Positions 8,331 to 17,279 are shown, numbered from the stretch's first letter. The stretch: 56,941 nt of DNA from JBDSKH01 sp050245915 (GCA_050245915.1 JBFWWZ010000014.1:1-56941), one strand, 5' to 3'. Numbers and translations are program-made. Notes: generated by a model not told the origin, from the sequence alone.

Positions 8331-9118
8331 TGAACCGGGCGCAGCGGCTGAGCGCGGTGCTCGACCTGCTGAGCGAGGGGAATCAGGTCGAGGTCGACCA
8401 GATCGTGGAGCGCCTCGGGGTCTCCCCCGCGACGGCCCGGCGCGACCTCGACGCGCTGGCGGAGCAGCAGTTGCTCACCCGCACGCGGGGCGGCGCGGTA
8501 GCGCACTCTGTCGCGTACGACCTCCCCATCCGGTACAAGAACCAGCAGCACCCGTCGGCCAAGGCGGCCATCGCCCAGGCCGCCAGCGCGATGGTGCCGC
8601 GCGGCGCCGTGGTCGGCCTCTGCGGCGGCACCACGGCGACGGCGATCGCCGACGCCCTCATGTCGCGGGCCGACGTCATGGAGCCTGCACCGGATCCCGG
8701 TCTCACGGTCGTCACCAACGCCCTCAACATCGCGATGCAGCTCGCTGTGCGCCCGCAGATCAAGACGGTGGTCAGCGGCGGGGTGGTGCACCCGCGCACC
8801 TACGAGCTGGTCGGCTCGTACACCGACGCGGTCATCGAGAGCATCACCCTCGATTTCGCGTTCATCGGCGTCAACGGCATGGACCACGTCGTCGGCCCGA
8901 CCACCCACGACGAGCGGGAGGCGGCGGTGAACGCGCTCATGGCATCCCGCGCCGAGACGTCGATCGTCGTCGCCGACTCCTCGAAACTCGGCAAGCGCGC
9001 GTTCGCCGCGATCGGGCCGAAGCGCCTGTTCCAGCGGGTGATCACCGACGAGGGCGCCACCGCCGGACAGATCCGCGCCCTCGAGGACGCCGGCTACGAG
9101 GTCGTCATCGCGTCCTGA
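8330..9118 (+). CDS. DeoR-family transcriptional repressor of locus 1
   Basis: 262 residues: an N-terminal DeoR helix-turn-helix (VDQIVERLGVSPATARRDLDAL, about residues 20-43) and a C-terminal DeoR sensor domain related to sugar-phosphate isomerases (GLCGGTTATAIADAL, VVTNALNIA, SGGVVHPRTYELVG). Such proteins sense a sugar phosphate and repress the catabolic operon, as AgaR does in enteric bacteria. It is the last gene of the operon and its ATG overlaps the aldolase TAA (TAATG). Probable operators are the inverted repeats at 4521-4540 and 4625-4650. Its last 14 bases overlap the convergent MFS gene. Confidence 0.9.
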   Translation: MNRAQRLSAVLDLLSEGNQVEVDQIVERLGVSPATARRDLDALAEQQLLTRTRGGAVAHSVAYDLPIRYKNQQHPSAKAAIAQAASAMVPRGAVVGLCGGTTATAIADALMSRADVMEPAPDPGLTVVTNALNIAMQLAVRPQIKTVVSGGVVHPRTYELVGSYTDAVIESITLDFAFIGVNGMDHVVGPTTHDEREAAVNALMASRAETSIVVADSSKLGKRAFAAIGPKRLFQRVITDEGATAGQIRALEDAGYEVVIAS

Positions 9119-10307
9119 CGTCGTGCGACCCCGAGCGCAGGCGAACCGGGTCGGTGATCACGACGAAGACGAGGGCGAGCGCGACCCCCGCGACGAGAAC
9201 CCACGGCAGGACGGTGATGCCCGCCACATCGAGCACCACGCCGCCGAGCAGCGCACCCCCGCCGATGGCGAGGTTGAACGACAGGGTCAGCCAGGCGGAC
9301 GCGGTGTCGCGCAGCCGCAGCGACGCGGAATGCAGCAGCCGGGTCTGGATGAGCGACGGCAGGCCGCCGAAGAACGCACCCCAGAGGATGCCGCCGGCGA
9401 CGACCGCCGGAATCGACCCGGGCCCGAACACGGCGAGGCCGGCGACGCTCAGCACCACACCCGCGAGCATGACGTTCAGCGCGGCGCGCGGCCAGCGGTC
9501 CCCGACCACGCCGGCGGCGACCAGCCCGACGGCGCCGGCGGCGCCGTTGATCAGCAGCACCACGCTGACCGAATCCGGCGGCACCGTGCCCACCTCGATC
9601 AGCCACGGCACGACATAGGTCGAGAACGTGTTCTGACCCGTGATCAGCACGGCGACCGTCAGGCACACGATCATGACGGCCGGGATGGTGCGGTCCTTCC
9701 GGGCGGGTACGAGGATCTCGCCCGTCGCGAGCGGCACCAGGTGCTGCACGGGCGGGAGGAAGATGACCACCAGGGCCAGGAAGACCAGCACGATGAGCCC
9801 GACGACCGCGAACGCGAGCCGCCACCCGAGCGCGTGCCCGAGAGCGGTGCCGAGCGGTACGCCGAAGATGAAGGCGGCGGTACCGCCGGCGCCGGTCACG
9901 GAGACCGCGCGCGCGAGCTGTTCCCGGGGCACCATGCGCGATGCGTACGGAGCGGTCACCGACCAGAACAGCCCGTGCCCCGCGCCGGTCAGAACGCGGG
10001 CCAGCACGACGACCTCGTAGTTCGGAGCGAGCGCCGCCAGCAGCATCCCGGCGCTGAAGATCGCCAGCACCACGATCATCAGCGGCTTGCGCGGGAAGCG
10101 GGTGGTGAGCACGGTCAGCGGCACCGCCGTCACGACGACGGTGACGGCGAAGATCGTCACCAGCAGGCCCACCCGCGACTGCGAGACGCCCAGCTCGGCG
10201 GCCATCTCGGGCAGCAGCCCGGTCGGCAGGAATTCGCTGGTCACGACCACGAAGATCGCGCCGGTGATGACCAGCAGCCGGAAGAACGGGAAGGGCGAAA
10301 CGGTCAT
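9105..10307 (-). CDS. MFS transporter, sugar-efflux / drug-export type
   Basis: About 400 residues with 12 predicted membrane helices, beginning FFRLLVITGAIFVVVTSEFLPTGLLPEMA, which is typical of the AraJ/YdhP-type DHA1 exporters. The cytoplasmic loop 2-3 basic motif is present (TTRFPRKPLMI). I choose ATG 10307 because a -10 box TATCGT lies 7 bases upstream, implying a leaderless mRNA; a GTG at 10316 is possible. It overlaps the DeoR gene tail to tail and is divergent from purU with only 23 bases between the start codons. Substrate unknown; a role in exporting excess sugar is possible but unsupported. Confidence 0.85.
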   Translation of the reverse strand: MTVSPFPFFRLLVITGAIFVVVTSEFLPTGLLPEMAAELGVSQSRVGLLVTIFAVTVVVTAVPLTVLTTRFPRKPLMIVVLAIFSAGMLLAALAPNYEVVVLARVLTGAGHGLFWSVTAPYASRMVPREQLARAVSVTGAGGTAAFIFGVPLGTALGHALGWRLAFAVVGLIVLVFLALVVIFLPPVQHLVPLATGEILVPARKDRTIPAVMIVCLTVAVLITGQNTFSTYVVPWLIEVGTVPPDSVSVVLLINGAAGAVGLVAAGVVGDRWPRAALNVMLAGVVLSVAGLAVFGPGSIPAVVAGGILWGAFFGGLPSLIQTRLLHSASLRLRDTASAWLTLSFNLAIGGGALLGGVVLDVAGITVLPWVLVAGVALALVFVVITDPVRLRSGSHDVRTR

Positions 10308-10314
10308 CGTGTCC

Positions 10315-10324
10315 ACGATAACGT
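10315..10324. promoter_or_regulatory. Divergent overlapping -10 boxes for the MFS gene and purU
   Basis: ACGATAACGT holds TATCGT on the minus strand (10320-10315) and TAACGT on the plus strand (10319-10324), sharing the TA at 10319-10320. Each is followed by 6-7 bases and then a start codon (purU ATG 10331; MFS ATG 10307), so both transcripts should be leaderless. The same geometry occurs at 50826-50835. Confidence 0.5.
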
Positions 10325-10330
10325 TGCGCT

Positions 10331-11188
10331 ATGGCCGACGATTCCACGCACTGGATCGTCACGCTCATCTGCCGCGACCAGCCCGGCATCGTCCATGCCG
10401 TCAGCGGCGCGATCGTCGAGGCCGCCGGCAACATCACCGAGTCGCAGCAGTTCTCGTCCGGCGACACCGGCACCTTCTTCATGCGCCTGCAGGTCGAGTC
10501 CGCCGTGTCTCGGGACGCCTTCGAGGCCGCCCTCGCCCCCGTCACCGAACGGTACGGGATGACGTGGCAGCTCGACGTGGTCGGCAGACCCCTGCGCACC
10601 CTGGTCCTGGTGTCGACGGCGGCCCACTGCCTGAACGACCTGCTGTTCCGGCAGCGCGCGGGTCAGCTGCCCGTGGAGATCCCGCTGGTGCTCGCCAACC
10701 ACCCCGACCTGGCCGAGCTCGCGGCGTTCTACGGCATCCCGTTCGAGTCCCACCCGGTGCGCGGCGACGAGCAGAAGGCCGCGTTCGAGGCGCGGGTTCT
10801 CCAGGCGGTCGACGAGCACGAGATCGAGCTGGTCGTGCTGGCCCGCTACATGCAGATCCTGTCGCCGCAGCTCTGCGAGGCGCTCGCGGGCCGCATCATC
10901 AACATCCACCACTCGTTCCTGCCCGGCTTCAAAGGCGCCAACCCGTACAAGCAGGCCCACGCCCGCGGCGTGAAGATCATCGGTGCGACCGCGCATTTCG
11001 TGACCAGCGACCTCGACGAGGGTCCGATCATCGAGCAGAACATCGTGCGCGTCGATCACACCCGCACGCCCGCCGAGCTGGTCTCGATCGGCCAGGACGA
11101 GGAATCCCGCACGCTCACCCAGGCGGTGAGGTGGTTCGCGGAGGACCGCATCCTGCTCGACGGCGCGAGAACGATCATCTTCCGATGA
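10331..11188 (+). CDS. purU: Formyltetrahydrofolate deformylase
   Basis: Hydrolyses 10-formyltetrahydrofolate to formate and tetrahydrofolate. The 285 residues show an N-terminal ACT domain (VTLICRDQPGIVHAVSGAI) and a C-terminal formyltransferase fold with NIHHSFLPGFKGANPY and the ATAHFV...DEGPIIEQ region, giving standard PurU length. The ATG at 10331 fits a leaderless promoter (TAACGT plus 6 bases). Its stop overlaps the ATG of the second nagA (ATGA), so the two genes are translationally coupled. That pairing of one-carbon and amino-sugar metabolism is not obviously functional and may reflect genome packing. Confidence 0.95.
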   Translation: MADDSTHWIVTLICRDQPGIVHAVSGAIVEAAGNITESQQFSSGDTGTFFMRLQVESAVSRDAFEAALAPVTERYGMTWQLDVVGRPLRTLVLVSTAAHCLNDLLFRQRAGQLPVEIPLVLANHPDLAELAAFYGIPFESHPVRGDEQKAAFEARVLQAVDEHEIELVVLARYMQILSPQLCEALAGRIINIHHSFLPGFKGANPYKQAHARGVKIIGATAHFVTSDLDEGPIIEQNIVRVDHTRTPAELVSIGQDEESRTLTQAVRWFAEDRILLDGARTIIFR

Positions 11189-12342
11189 TTTCGACAAGCT
11201 CAATCCGGCGGACCACTCTCCTGCGGAACGCCACCCGCGTCGACGAACGCGGCGAGCTCCCCGACGCGTGGCTGCTGCTCGACGGCGACATCATCGCGGC
11301 GGCGGGCTCCGGGGATGCCCCGGAGGCGACGGACACCATCGATCTGCAGGGATCGGTGATCGCCCCGGGGTTCATCGACCTGCACGGCCACGGCGCAGGC
11401 GGACGCTCCTACGACGACGGCGGGGACGCACTCACGGCGGCGCTCGCCGTGCATCGCGCGCACGGCACCACACGGTCGGTGGTCAGCATCGTCACGAATC
11501 CGCTCGCCGAGCTGCGGGAACGCCTCGCGGAGGTCGCCGCGCTGACCAAGGCCGACCCGCTGGTGCTGGGCTCGCATCTCGAGGGCCCGTTCCTCGCGCG
11601 CGAACGGCGGGGCGCCCACAACCCCGAGTTCCTGCGCGACCCCGACCCGGCGACGGTCGACGAGCTGCTGGATGCCGCGGCCGGCACCCTGCGTCAGGTC
11701 ACCCTCGCGCCCGAACTGCCCGGCGCGCTCGATGCGATCTCGCGGCTCACCGGTTCCGGCGTCGTGGCAGCCGTCGGGCACACCGAGGCCGACCTCGCAC
11801 AGACGCGCGCCGCCTTCGATGCCGGCGCACGCATCCTGACACATGCCTTCAACGGCATGTCCGGCATCCATCACCGCGAGCCGGGGCCGGTGATCGCGGC
11901 GATCGACGACCCGCGGGTCACGCTCGAGCTGGTGCTGGACGGCCACCACGTGCATCCGGACGTGGCAGAGCTGCTGTTCCGCGGCGCGCCGGGACGCGTG
12001 GCCCTGATCACCGATTCGATGGCCGCGGCGGCGGCAGCGGACGGCGACTACCGGCTCGGCTCGCTGAATGTGACGGTGCGCGACGGGCTCGCGGTGCTGT
12101 CGGGGACCTCGACGATCGCCGGCTCGACCCTCACCCAGGATGCAGCCCTTCGCAACGCCGTCACGCTGAGCGGGCTGTCGCGCGTCGAGGCTGTCGCCGC
12201 CCTGACCGCCGTCCCGGCCCGGGCGCTCGGCCTCGGGTCGCGGTTCGGCCTGCTCGAGAGCGGCTATGCGGCCGATGTGGTGGTGCTCGATGACGACCTG
12301 CACGTCGCCACCGTGTGGGCGGCGGGGTCGCCGGTCGTCTAG
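11185..12342 (+). CDS. nagA: N-acetylglucosamine-6-phosphate deacetylase (locus 2)
   Basis: 385 residues with a full NagA metal and catalytic set: HGHG at 67-70, HLEGPF with Glu133, GAH with His145, GHT with His199, THAFN with His220, and ITDSM with catalytic Asp277. It converts GlcNAc-6-phosphate to glucosamine-6-phosphate, which NagB next door would deaminate. The annotated start (ATG 11185) overlaps the purU TGA. The first residues, MISTSSI, are encoded by a short dispersed repeat (11189-11203), so the conserved protein really begins around residue 10. It ends head-on against nagB, the two stop codons being directly adjacent. Confidence 0.93.
   Translation: MISTSSIRRTTLLRNATRVDERGELPDAWLLLDGDIIAAAGSGDAPEATDTIDLQGSVIAPGFIDLHGHGAGGRSYDDGGDALTAALAVHRAHGTTRSVVSIVTNPLAELRERLAEVAALTKADPLVLGSHLEGPFLARERRGAHNPEFLRDPDPATVDELLDAAAGTLRQVTLAPELPGALDAISRLTGSGVVAAVGHTEADLAQTRAAFDAGARILTHAFNGMSGIHHREPGPVIAAIDDPRVTLELVLDGHHVHPDVAELLFRGAPGRVALITDSMAAAAAADGDYRLGSLNVTVRDGLAVLSGTSTIAGSTLTQDAALRNAVTLSGLSRVEAVAALTAVPARALGLGSRFGLLESGYAADVVVLDDDLHVATVWAAGSPVV
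11189..11203. repeat. Dispersed short repeat, TTTCGACAAGCTCAA copy
   Basis: Variant copy of the TCTCGACAGGCTCGA family seen at 13126-13144, 33076-33096 and 55961-55978. Here it supplies the second to seventh codons of nagA. It is the most diverged copy. Confidence 0.45.
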
Positions 12343-13113
12343 CTAGCGCTCGAACGGCAGCCTGTTGTCCCACGAGAACCGGTAGTAGTCCGCGTACGCC
12401 AGCTTCGACGCCGCCGCCTCGTCGACGATCACCGTCACGAGCGGGTGCAGCTGGATGGCGGAGCCCGGCAGCGACGCCGACACCGCCCCCTCGACGGCGC
12501 CCGCGACGGCGTCGGCCTTCGCCTCGCCGAACGCGAGCAGCACGAGGTGCCGCGCGTCGAGGATGGTGCCGAGACCCTGCGTGAGGCAGTGCCGCGGCAC
12601 GTCGTCGGGCGACGCGAAGAACCGGGCGTTGTCGGCACGGGTCTGCTCGGTCAGCGTCTTCACGCGGGTGCGCGAGGCGAGCGAGGAGCCCGGTTCGTTG
12701 AACCCGATGTGCCCGGTGCGGCCGATGCCGAGCACCTGCAGGTCGACCCCGCCCGCCGCGGCGATGTCGCGCTCGTACCGCTCACCCGCACCCTCGGTCG
12801 GCCCGCCGTCGTCGCCGGGCACCCGCACCAGCGACGGGTCGAGCCCGAGGGGTTCGACGACCTCCCGCGTGATGACGGACCGGTAACTCTCCGGATGACC
12901 GGGCGGCAGGCCGATGTACTCGTCCAGCGCGAAGCCGCGCACCCGCCCCAGGTCGAGCGAGCGCGCGGCGAGCGCCTTCCACACGGGAAGCGGGGTGGAG
13001 CCGGTGGCGAGACCCAGCACGGCGTCCGGCTTGCGGGCGACGAGGCGCGCGATCTGCTCGGCGGCGATCTCGCCGCCCTCGGCGGCGTCACTGACGATGA
13101 CCACCTCGGCCAT
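12343..13113 (-). CDS. nagB: Glucosamine-6-phosphate deaminase
   Basis: Converts glucosamine 6-phosphate to fructose 6-phosphate plus ammonia. The 256 residues match NagB length. Features include LATGSTPLPVWKAL (phosphate loop), ALDEYIGLP with the catalytic Asp, and LGIGRTGHIGFNEPGSS with the active-site His. Its ATG overlaps the stop of the upstream ROK kinase (ATGA), placing it last in the locus 2 operon. It is the only GlcN-6-P deaminase in the window and separates locus 2 (GlcNAc) from locus 1 (GalNAc). Confidence 0.96.
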   Translation of the reverse strand: MAEVVIVSDAAEGGEIAAEQIARLVARKPDAVLGLATGSTPLPVWKALAARSLDLGRVRGFALDEYIGLPPGHPESYRSVITREVVEPLGLDPSLVRVPGDDGGPTEGAGERYERDIAAAGGVDLQVLGIGRTGHIGFNEPGSSLASRTRVKTLTEQTRADNARFFASPDDVPRHCLTQGLGTILDARHLVLLAFGEAKADAVAGAVEGAVSASLPGSAIQLHPLVTVIVDEAAASKLAYADYYRFSWDNRLPFER

Positions 13114-14060
13114 CAGGCGGTCCCGGTCTCGACAGGCTCGACCACGGTCGCGGACTGCCCGATCAGGGCCGCGCCGATCGCGGCGGCGTCCGAGCCGTCC
13201 GGCACGAGCGTCACCCGATGCGGCAGGTCGAGGGATGCCAGGAACTCCGACCCCTCCGCCCAGCCGCGCAGCACGCCTCGGACCTCGGCCAGAAGAACGT
13301 CTCCGAGGGAGGAGAGCCCTCCCCCGATCACCACCTCGTCCACATCAACGGTGAGCACGAGCAACCGTACCGCCGCAGCGACGTTGTCGACGAGACGCGC
13401 ACGCACCTCGATTGCGAGCGCGTCTCCGGCGTCGGCGGCGGTGAACAGCGCGCGCACCGGCTTGGGCTCGTCGCTCGGCCACTGCCGCGCGACCGCCGAG
13501 CCGGAGGCCATCAGCTCGAGGCATCCGCGCTGGCCGCAGGGGCACAGGGGTCCCGCCGGGTCGACCGGGATGTGGCCGATCTCACCGGCCACCCCGCGCG
13601 AGCCGCGCCACAGGCGCCCGCCGAGCACGAGGCCCGCTGCCAGGCCGGTCCCCAGATTCAGGTACGCCATTGAGTCGGCCGCGGTGCGGCCGAGCAGCGA
13701 GAACGTGCCGAGTGCTGCCGCGTTGACGTCGTTCTCCACCCGCACGGTGCGGCCGAGCCGGTCGGACAGCAGGCTGCCGAGGTCGAGACCCGACACTCCC
13801 AGGTTGACGGCGTGCTCGACCCGGCCGGAGGCGACATCCACCGCACCGGGGATGCCGACGCCGATGGAGGCGAAGTCGTCGACGGCGACGCCCGCCGTGC
13901 GAGCGAGCCCTTCGACGGCGGCGACGGCGGTGGCGAGCACCGCATCGTCGCCGAACCCGGTGCTGAGGCGCAGATCGTGGGCGACCGAGCCGTCGGCGGC
14001 GATCGCCACCGCGTCGGTCTTCGTGCCGCCGATGTCGATCCCGACCCGCAGCCCGCTCAT
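13113..14060 (-). CDS. ROK-family kinase, probable N-acetylglucosamine kinase
   Basis: 315 residues. IDIGGTKTD at residues 8-16 is the ATP phosphate loop, ENDVNAAALG carries the catalytic Asp, and CPCGQRGCLE is the zinc site, followed by GEIGHIPVD as in GlcNAc/glucose-type ROK kinases. It would phosphorylate the GlcNAc released by the adjacent GH3 hexosaminidase. The ATG at 14060 overlaps the GH3 stop. The last ten residues (VVEPVETGTA) come from a dispersed repeat (13126-13144), so the native C-terminus was probably shorter. Glucokinase is the alternative. Confidence 0.86.
   Translation of the reverse strand: MSGLRVGIDIGGTKTDAVAIAADGSVAHDLRLSTGFGDDAVLATAVAAVEGLARTAGVAVDDFASIGVGIPGAVDVASGRVEHAVNLGVSGLDLGSLLSDRLGRTVRVENDVNAAALGTFSLLGRTAADSMAYLNLGTGLAAGLVLGGRLWRGSRGVAGEIGHIPVDPAGPLCPCGQRGCLELMASGSAVARQWPSDEPKPVRALFTAADAGDALAIEVRARLVDNVAAAVRLLVLTVDVDEVVIGGGLSSLGDVLLAEVRGVLRGWAEGSEFLASLDLPHRVTLVPDGSDAAAIGAALIGQSATVVEPVETGTA
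13126..13144. repeat. Dispersed palindromic repeat, GTCTCGACAGGCTCGAC copy
   Basis: The 17-base core GTCTCGACAGGCTCGAC is identical (on opposite strands) to the copy at 33076-33096. Here it is translated as the C-terminal residues of the ROK kinase. Confidence 0.6.
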
Positions 14061-15475
14061 CGTGCGCCGCCCAGCAGTCGCAGCAGGGCCTCGCCCGCGT
14101 ACCGCGACGCTCCGAACGTGGCGATGTCGGCGTACGCGCGGTCCTCGGACGGCCAGCCCATGTCGACCACCACGGCGGCGCCGCTCACCGCGCGGGCGGC
14201 GTCGATCGCCTCGCGTGTCCACGCGCGGCGGTGGTTGTCCTTGCCGACCAGCACGACCGGACCGCCCGCGAGGGGCAGGGGATCCCCCTCGCGGACCGCG
14301 GTCACCTGTGCGCCCGCGGCGGCCGGACCCCACGGCGCCTCGCCCACCGCGATGTTGGCCGTGGTCTCCAGGGTCAGGATGCGGGCGCCGGGTTCCAGCG
14401 TGACGTCGCCCGATACGTCGAACGCCGCGACCGCGCGGTCCAGGTCGAACGCGGGGACCGGGTCGTCGAGCGCGGACAGCGGGGCGGGCTCCGCGAGCGC
14501 GGCGGCGAGCGACCGGTTTCGTGCGACCGCGTCGTCGAGGCGCTGCCGGGGAAGGGTCCCGTCCGTCACGGCGGCGTCGAGCGCCGCGCCGATCGCCTCC
14601 AGCTGCTCGTCGGTGTTGCGGGTGCCGATGCAGAGCAGGTCGCAGCCAGCGGCGATGGCGCGCACCGCCGCCGCCGGGATCCCGATCCCGCCGCTCGCCC
14701 CCACCATGTCGAGGGCGTCGGACACGATCACGCCGGTGTAGCCGAGCTCGCCGCGCAGCACGCCGTCGAGGATCGCGGACGAGAACGTGGCCGGCTGACC
14801 CGGGTCGAGCTGCGGCAGCAGCACGTGCGAGGTCATGATGCTGCTCGCCCCCGCCTGCGCCGCGGCGACGAACGGCCGCAGCTCGCGCTCGCGCAGTCGC
14901 TCGATCGGCAGGTCGACGACGGGCAGCGCGAGATGCGAGTCCTGGGCGGTGTCGCCGTGTCCGGGGAAGTGCTTGGCGCTCACCGCCACACCCTCCCGCT
15001 CGTGCGCCGCCACCCACGTCGCGACGTGCGCCGACACCGCCTCCGGGTCGGTGCCGAAGCTGCGCACCCCGATCACCGGGTTGTCCGGATTGGAATTGAT
15101 GTCGGCGTCGGGTGCGAAGTTCAGGTTCACGCCCACGGCGCGCAGCTCGCGTGCGACGGCCCGCGCCACCTCGGCGGTCAGATCGTGATCGTCGATCCGG
15201 CCGAGCAGGGCGTTGCCGGGGTACGGCGACCCGGTGTCGTAGTAGAGCCGCGTGACGTCGCCGCCCTCCTCGTCGATCGCGATGAGGGCGAGCGGGTTCG
15301 CCGCGCGGATCGCATCGGTGAGCGCCCGCACCTGCGCGCGGGACACGATGTTCTCGCCGAACAGGCACACGCCGGCGAGGCCGTCGCGCAGTCGGGCCTC
15401 GAGCCAGTCCGGCAGTTCGGTGCCGACGAAGCCCGGAAGCAGCACGCCCAGAGACCCCGCGTCTCGGGGGGTCAT
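14057..15475 (-). CDS. Beta-N-acetylhexosaminidase, glycoside hydrolase family 3 (NagZ-like)
   Basis: 472 residues, no signal peptide, so intracellular. It carries the NagZ motif KHFPGHGDTAQDSHLALP, whose His-Asp pair is the general acid/base, and the nucleophile Asp in GVIVSDALDM. A second domain follows from about residue 330. It would split chitobiose or muropeptide-derived GlcNAc units imported by the adjacent ABC system. The start ATG 15475 overlaps the TGA of the permease; upstream in-frame sequence is a permease shadow. It is followed by ROK kinase and nagB in one coupled operon. Confidence 0.92.
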   Translation of the reverse strand: MTPRDAGSLGVLLPGFVGTELPDWLEARLRDGLAGVCLFGENIVSRAQVRALTDAIRAANPLALIAIDEEGGDVTRLYYDTGSPYPGNALLGRIDDHDLTAEVARAVARELRAVGVNLNFAPDADINSNPDNPVIGVRSFGTDPEAVSAHVATWVAAHEREGVAVSAKHFPGHGDTAQDSHLALPVVDLPIERLRERELRPFVAAAQAGASSIMTSHVLLPQLDPGQPATFSSAILDGVLRGELGYTGVIVSDALDMVGASGGIGIPAAAVRAIAAGCDLLCIGTRNTDEQLEAIGAALDAAVTDGTLPRQRLDDAVARNRSLAAALAEPAPLSALDDPVPAFDLDRAVAAFDVSGDVTLEPGARILTLETTANIAVGEAPWGPAAAGAQVTAVREGDPLPLAGGPVVLVGKDNHRRAWTREAIDAARAVSGAAVVVDMGWPSEDRAYADIATFGASRYAGEALLRLLGGAR

Positions 15476-16323
15476 CCCTTCACCGCCCCGGACGCGACAC
15501 CCGACGCCATGCGGCCCTGCACCAGCAGGAAGAAGATGATCACCGGGACCGCCATCAGCGTCGAGCCCGCCATGATCGCCGCCCAGTCGGTGGCCTGTGT
15601 CGCCTGCACGAACGCGTTCAGCCACACCGGCAGCGTGCGGGTGTCGGGCCGGTTCATGATCACCAGGGCGAAGGTGAACTCGTTCCAGGCCTGGATGAAC
15701 GCGAACACGCCGGTCGCGGTCAGTCCGGGGCCGAGCAGCGGCAGCGTCACCCGGAAGAACGCGCCGAGGCGCGAGCAGCCGTCGACCATCGCCGCCTCCT
15801 CCAGCTCGATCGGGATGCCGCCCACGAATCCGCGGAGCGTCCAGATCGTGAACGGCAGCACCGTCGCGAGATAGACGAGCGTCAGGCCCACGACGGTGTT
15901 GATCAGCGCCCAGCCGTCGAGCACCCGGAAGATCGACACGATCATCGCCTCGGCGGGGATCATCTGGGCCACGAGCAGCAGCACTACGAGGGTGCGGCGC
16001 GAGCGGAACCGGAAGCGCGTCAGGGCGAGCGCGGCGAAGAACGCGAAGAACAGGGCCAGCACGACGGTCGAGACCGTGACGAGCAGCGAGGTTCCGAGGG
16101 CCGGCAGGAACTCGATGCTGCCGGAGGGCTCCGTGACCACTTTCACGAAGTTGCGCAACGTGAACTCGTCGGGCCAGAAGTGCGGCACCGAGTCCTGCAC
16201 CGCGCTCGTGGGCAGGAGCGACGAGTTCAGCATCCAGTACACGGGGAACACGGAGAACAGGAACACCACGACGGCGATCGCGCTGTAGAGCACCCGCAGG
16301 GGGAGCGCGGGACGGCGGATCAT
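15472..16323 (-). CDS. Carbohydrate ABC transporter permease, MalG type (locus 2)
   Basis: 283 residues with six expected membrane helices and the EAA loop (ELEEAAMVDGCSRL...LP). Probably imports GlcNAc oligomers, judging by the intracellular hexosaminidase encoded next. Its ATG overlaps the stop of the MalF-type permease and its own stop overlaps the GH3 start, so the three are tightly coupled. Confidence 0.93.
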   Translation of the reverse strand: MIRRPALPLRVLYSAIAVVVFLFSVFPVYWMLNSSLLPTSAVQDSVPHFWPDEFTLRNFVKVVTEPSGSIEFLPALGTSLLVTVSTVVLALFFAFFAALALTRFRFRSRRTLVVLLLVAQMIPAEAMIVSIFRVLDGWALINTVVGLTLVYLATVLPFTIWTLRGFVGGIPIELEEAAMVDGCSRLGAFFRVTLPLLGPGLTATGVFAFIQAWNEFTFALVIMNRPDTRTLPVWLNAFVQATQATDWAAIMAGSTLMAVPVIIFFLLVQGRMASGVASGAVKG

Positions 16324-17243
16324 GCCTCGTCCGCCTTCAGCGTGCGGCGGATGTAGAAGGCCGACAGACCCAGCATCACGATCACCAGGATCACGGCGAT
16401 GGCGCCGCCGATGCCGAGGTCGCCGCCAGCGATCGAGGTGTCATAGATGTATACGCCGATCGTGCGGGTCTCGGAGGCGATGCCGCCGATGGTCTGCAGG
16501 GCCTTGATCTGGGGGAACACCCGCATGTCCCAGATGATCTGAAGGATCAGCAGCACCAGCAGCACGGGGCGGATGAACGGGAACGTCACGAAGCGGAACC
16601 GCTGCCAGCCGGTCGAGCCGTCGAGCTCCGCGGCCTCGAGCACCTCGGTGGGCACCTGGGTGAGCCCGGCGAAGGTGGTGAACGCCACGAACGGCACCGA
16701 CTGCCAGGTGATGATGACGGTGGCCACGAGGAAGAAGCTCATCGGCTCGATGAGCCAGCTGTGCCCCTGGAACGGAAGGCCCAGGCTCGTCAGCAGGTAG
16801 TTGATGACACCGCTGCGGGTGTCGAAGAGCCAGCCCCAGACGACGGTGGCGGTGATCGCGGGCATCGCCCAGGCGAGCAGCAGGCCGACCGAGACGAGCA
16901 GCTTGAAACCGCGGTTCAGCCGCGTCATCAGCAGCGCGATCAGGATGCCGAGCAGCATCGTGGTGACCACGTTCACCAGGGCGAACCCCACGCTGCGCAC
17001 CAGAACGGTCCAGAAGACCGGGTCGCCGAGCACCTCGGCGTAGTTGTCGAGCCACACCCAGCCGGGGGGCTGACCGAAGATCTGCGCCCGCCCGAACTCC
17101 TGGAAGGAGATGATCACGAGCTGCACCAGCGGGTAGGCGGTGAGGGCCAGCATGACGACCCCGGCCGGGATCAGGAGCAGCCACGGCAGCAGCTCGCCGC
17201 GGCGGCGGCTGCCCAGCCGTCGGCCGCGCAACGCGAGAGTCAT
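16320..17243 (-). CDS. Carbohydrate ABC transporter permease, MalF type (locus 2)
   Basis: 307 residues, a basic cytoplasmic start then about six membrane helices, with the EAA loop (EVLEAAELDGSTGWQRF...FP). Partner of the 15472-16323 permease. It starts 126 bases after the binding-protein gene; that gap holds a strong stem-loop (17307-17341) and one copy of a 16-base direct repeat (17280-17295), so its expression can be set below that of the binding protein. Confidence 0.93.
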   Translation of the reverse strand: MTLALRGRRLGSRRRGELLPWLLLIPAGVVMLALTAYPLVQLVIISFQEFGRAQIFGQPPGWVWLDNYAEVLGDPVFWTVLVRSVGFALVNVVTTMLLGILIALLMTRLNRGFKLLVSVGLLLAWAMPAITATVVWGWLFDTRSGVINYLLTSLGLPFQGHSWLIEPMSFFLVATVIITWQSVPFVAFTTFAGLTQVPTEVLEAAELDGSTGWQRFRFVTFPFIRPVLLVLLILQIIWDMRVFPQIKALQTIGGIASETRTIGVYIYDTSIAGGDLGIGGAIAVILVIVMLGLSAFYIRRTLKADEA

Positions 17244-17279
17244 GAGGGGTCTCCAGGTAGAGTTCGCACGTGCCCCAGC

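Noticed and set aside
14060..15368. N-terminal extension of the locus 2 ROK kinase into the GH3 gene
   Set aside because: The in-frame extension is the GH3 gene in another frame; IDIGGT and an ATGA overlap fix the start at 14060.
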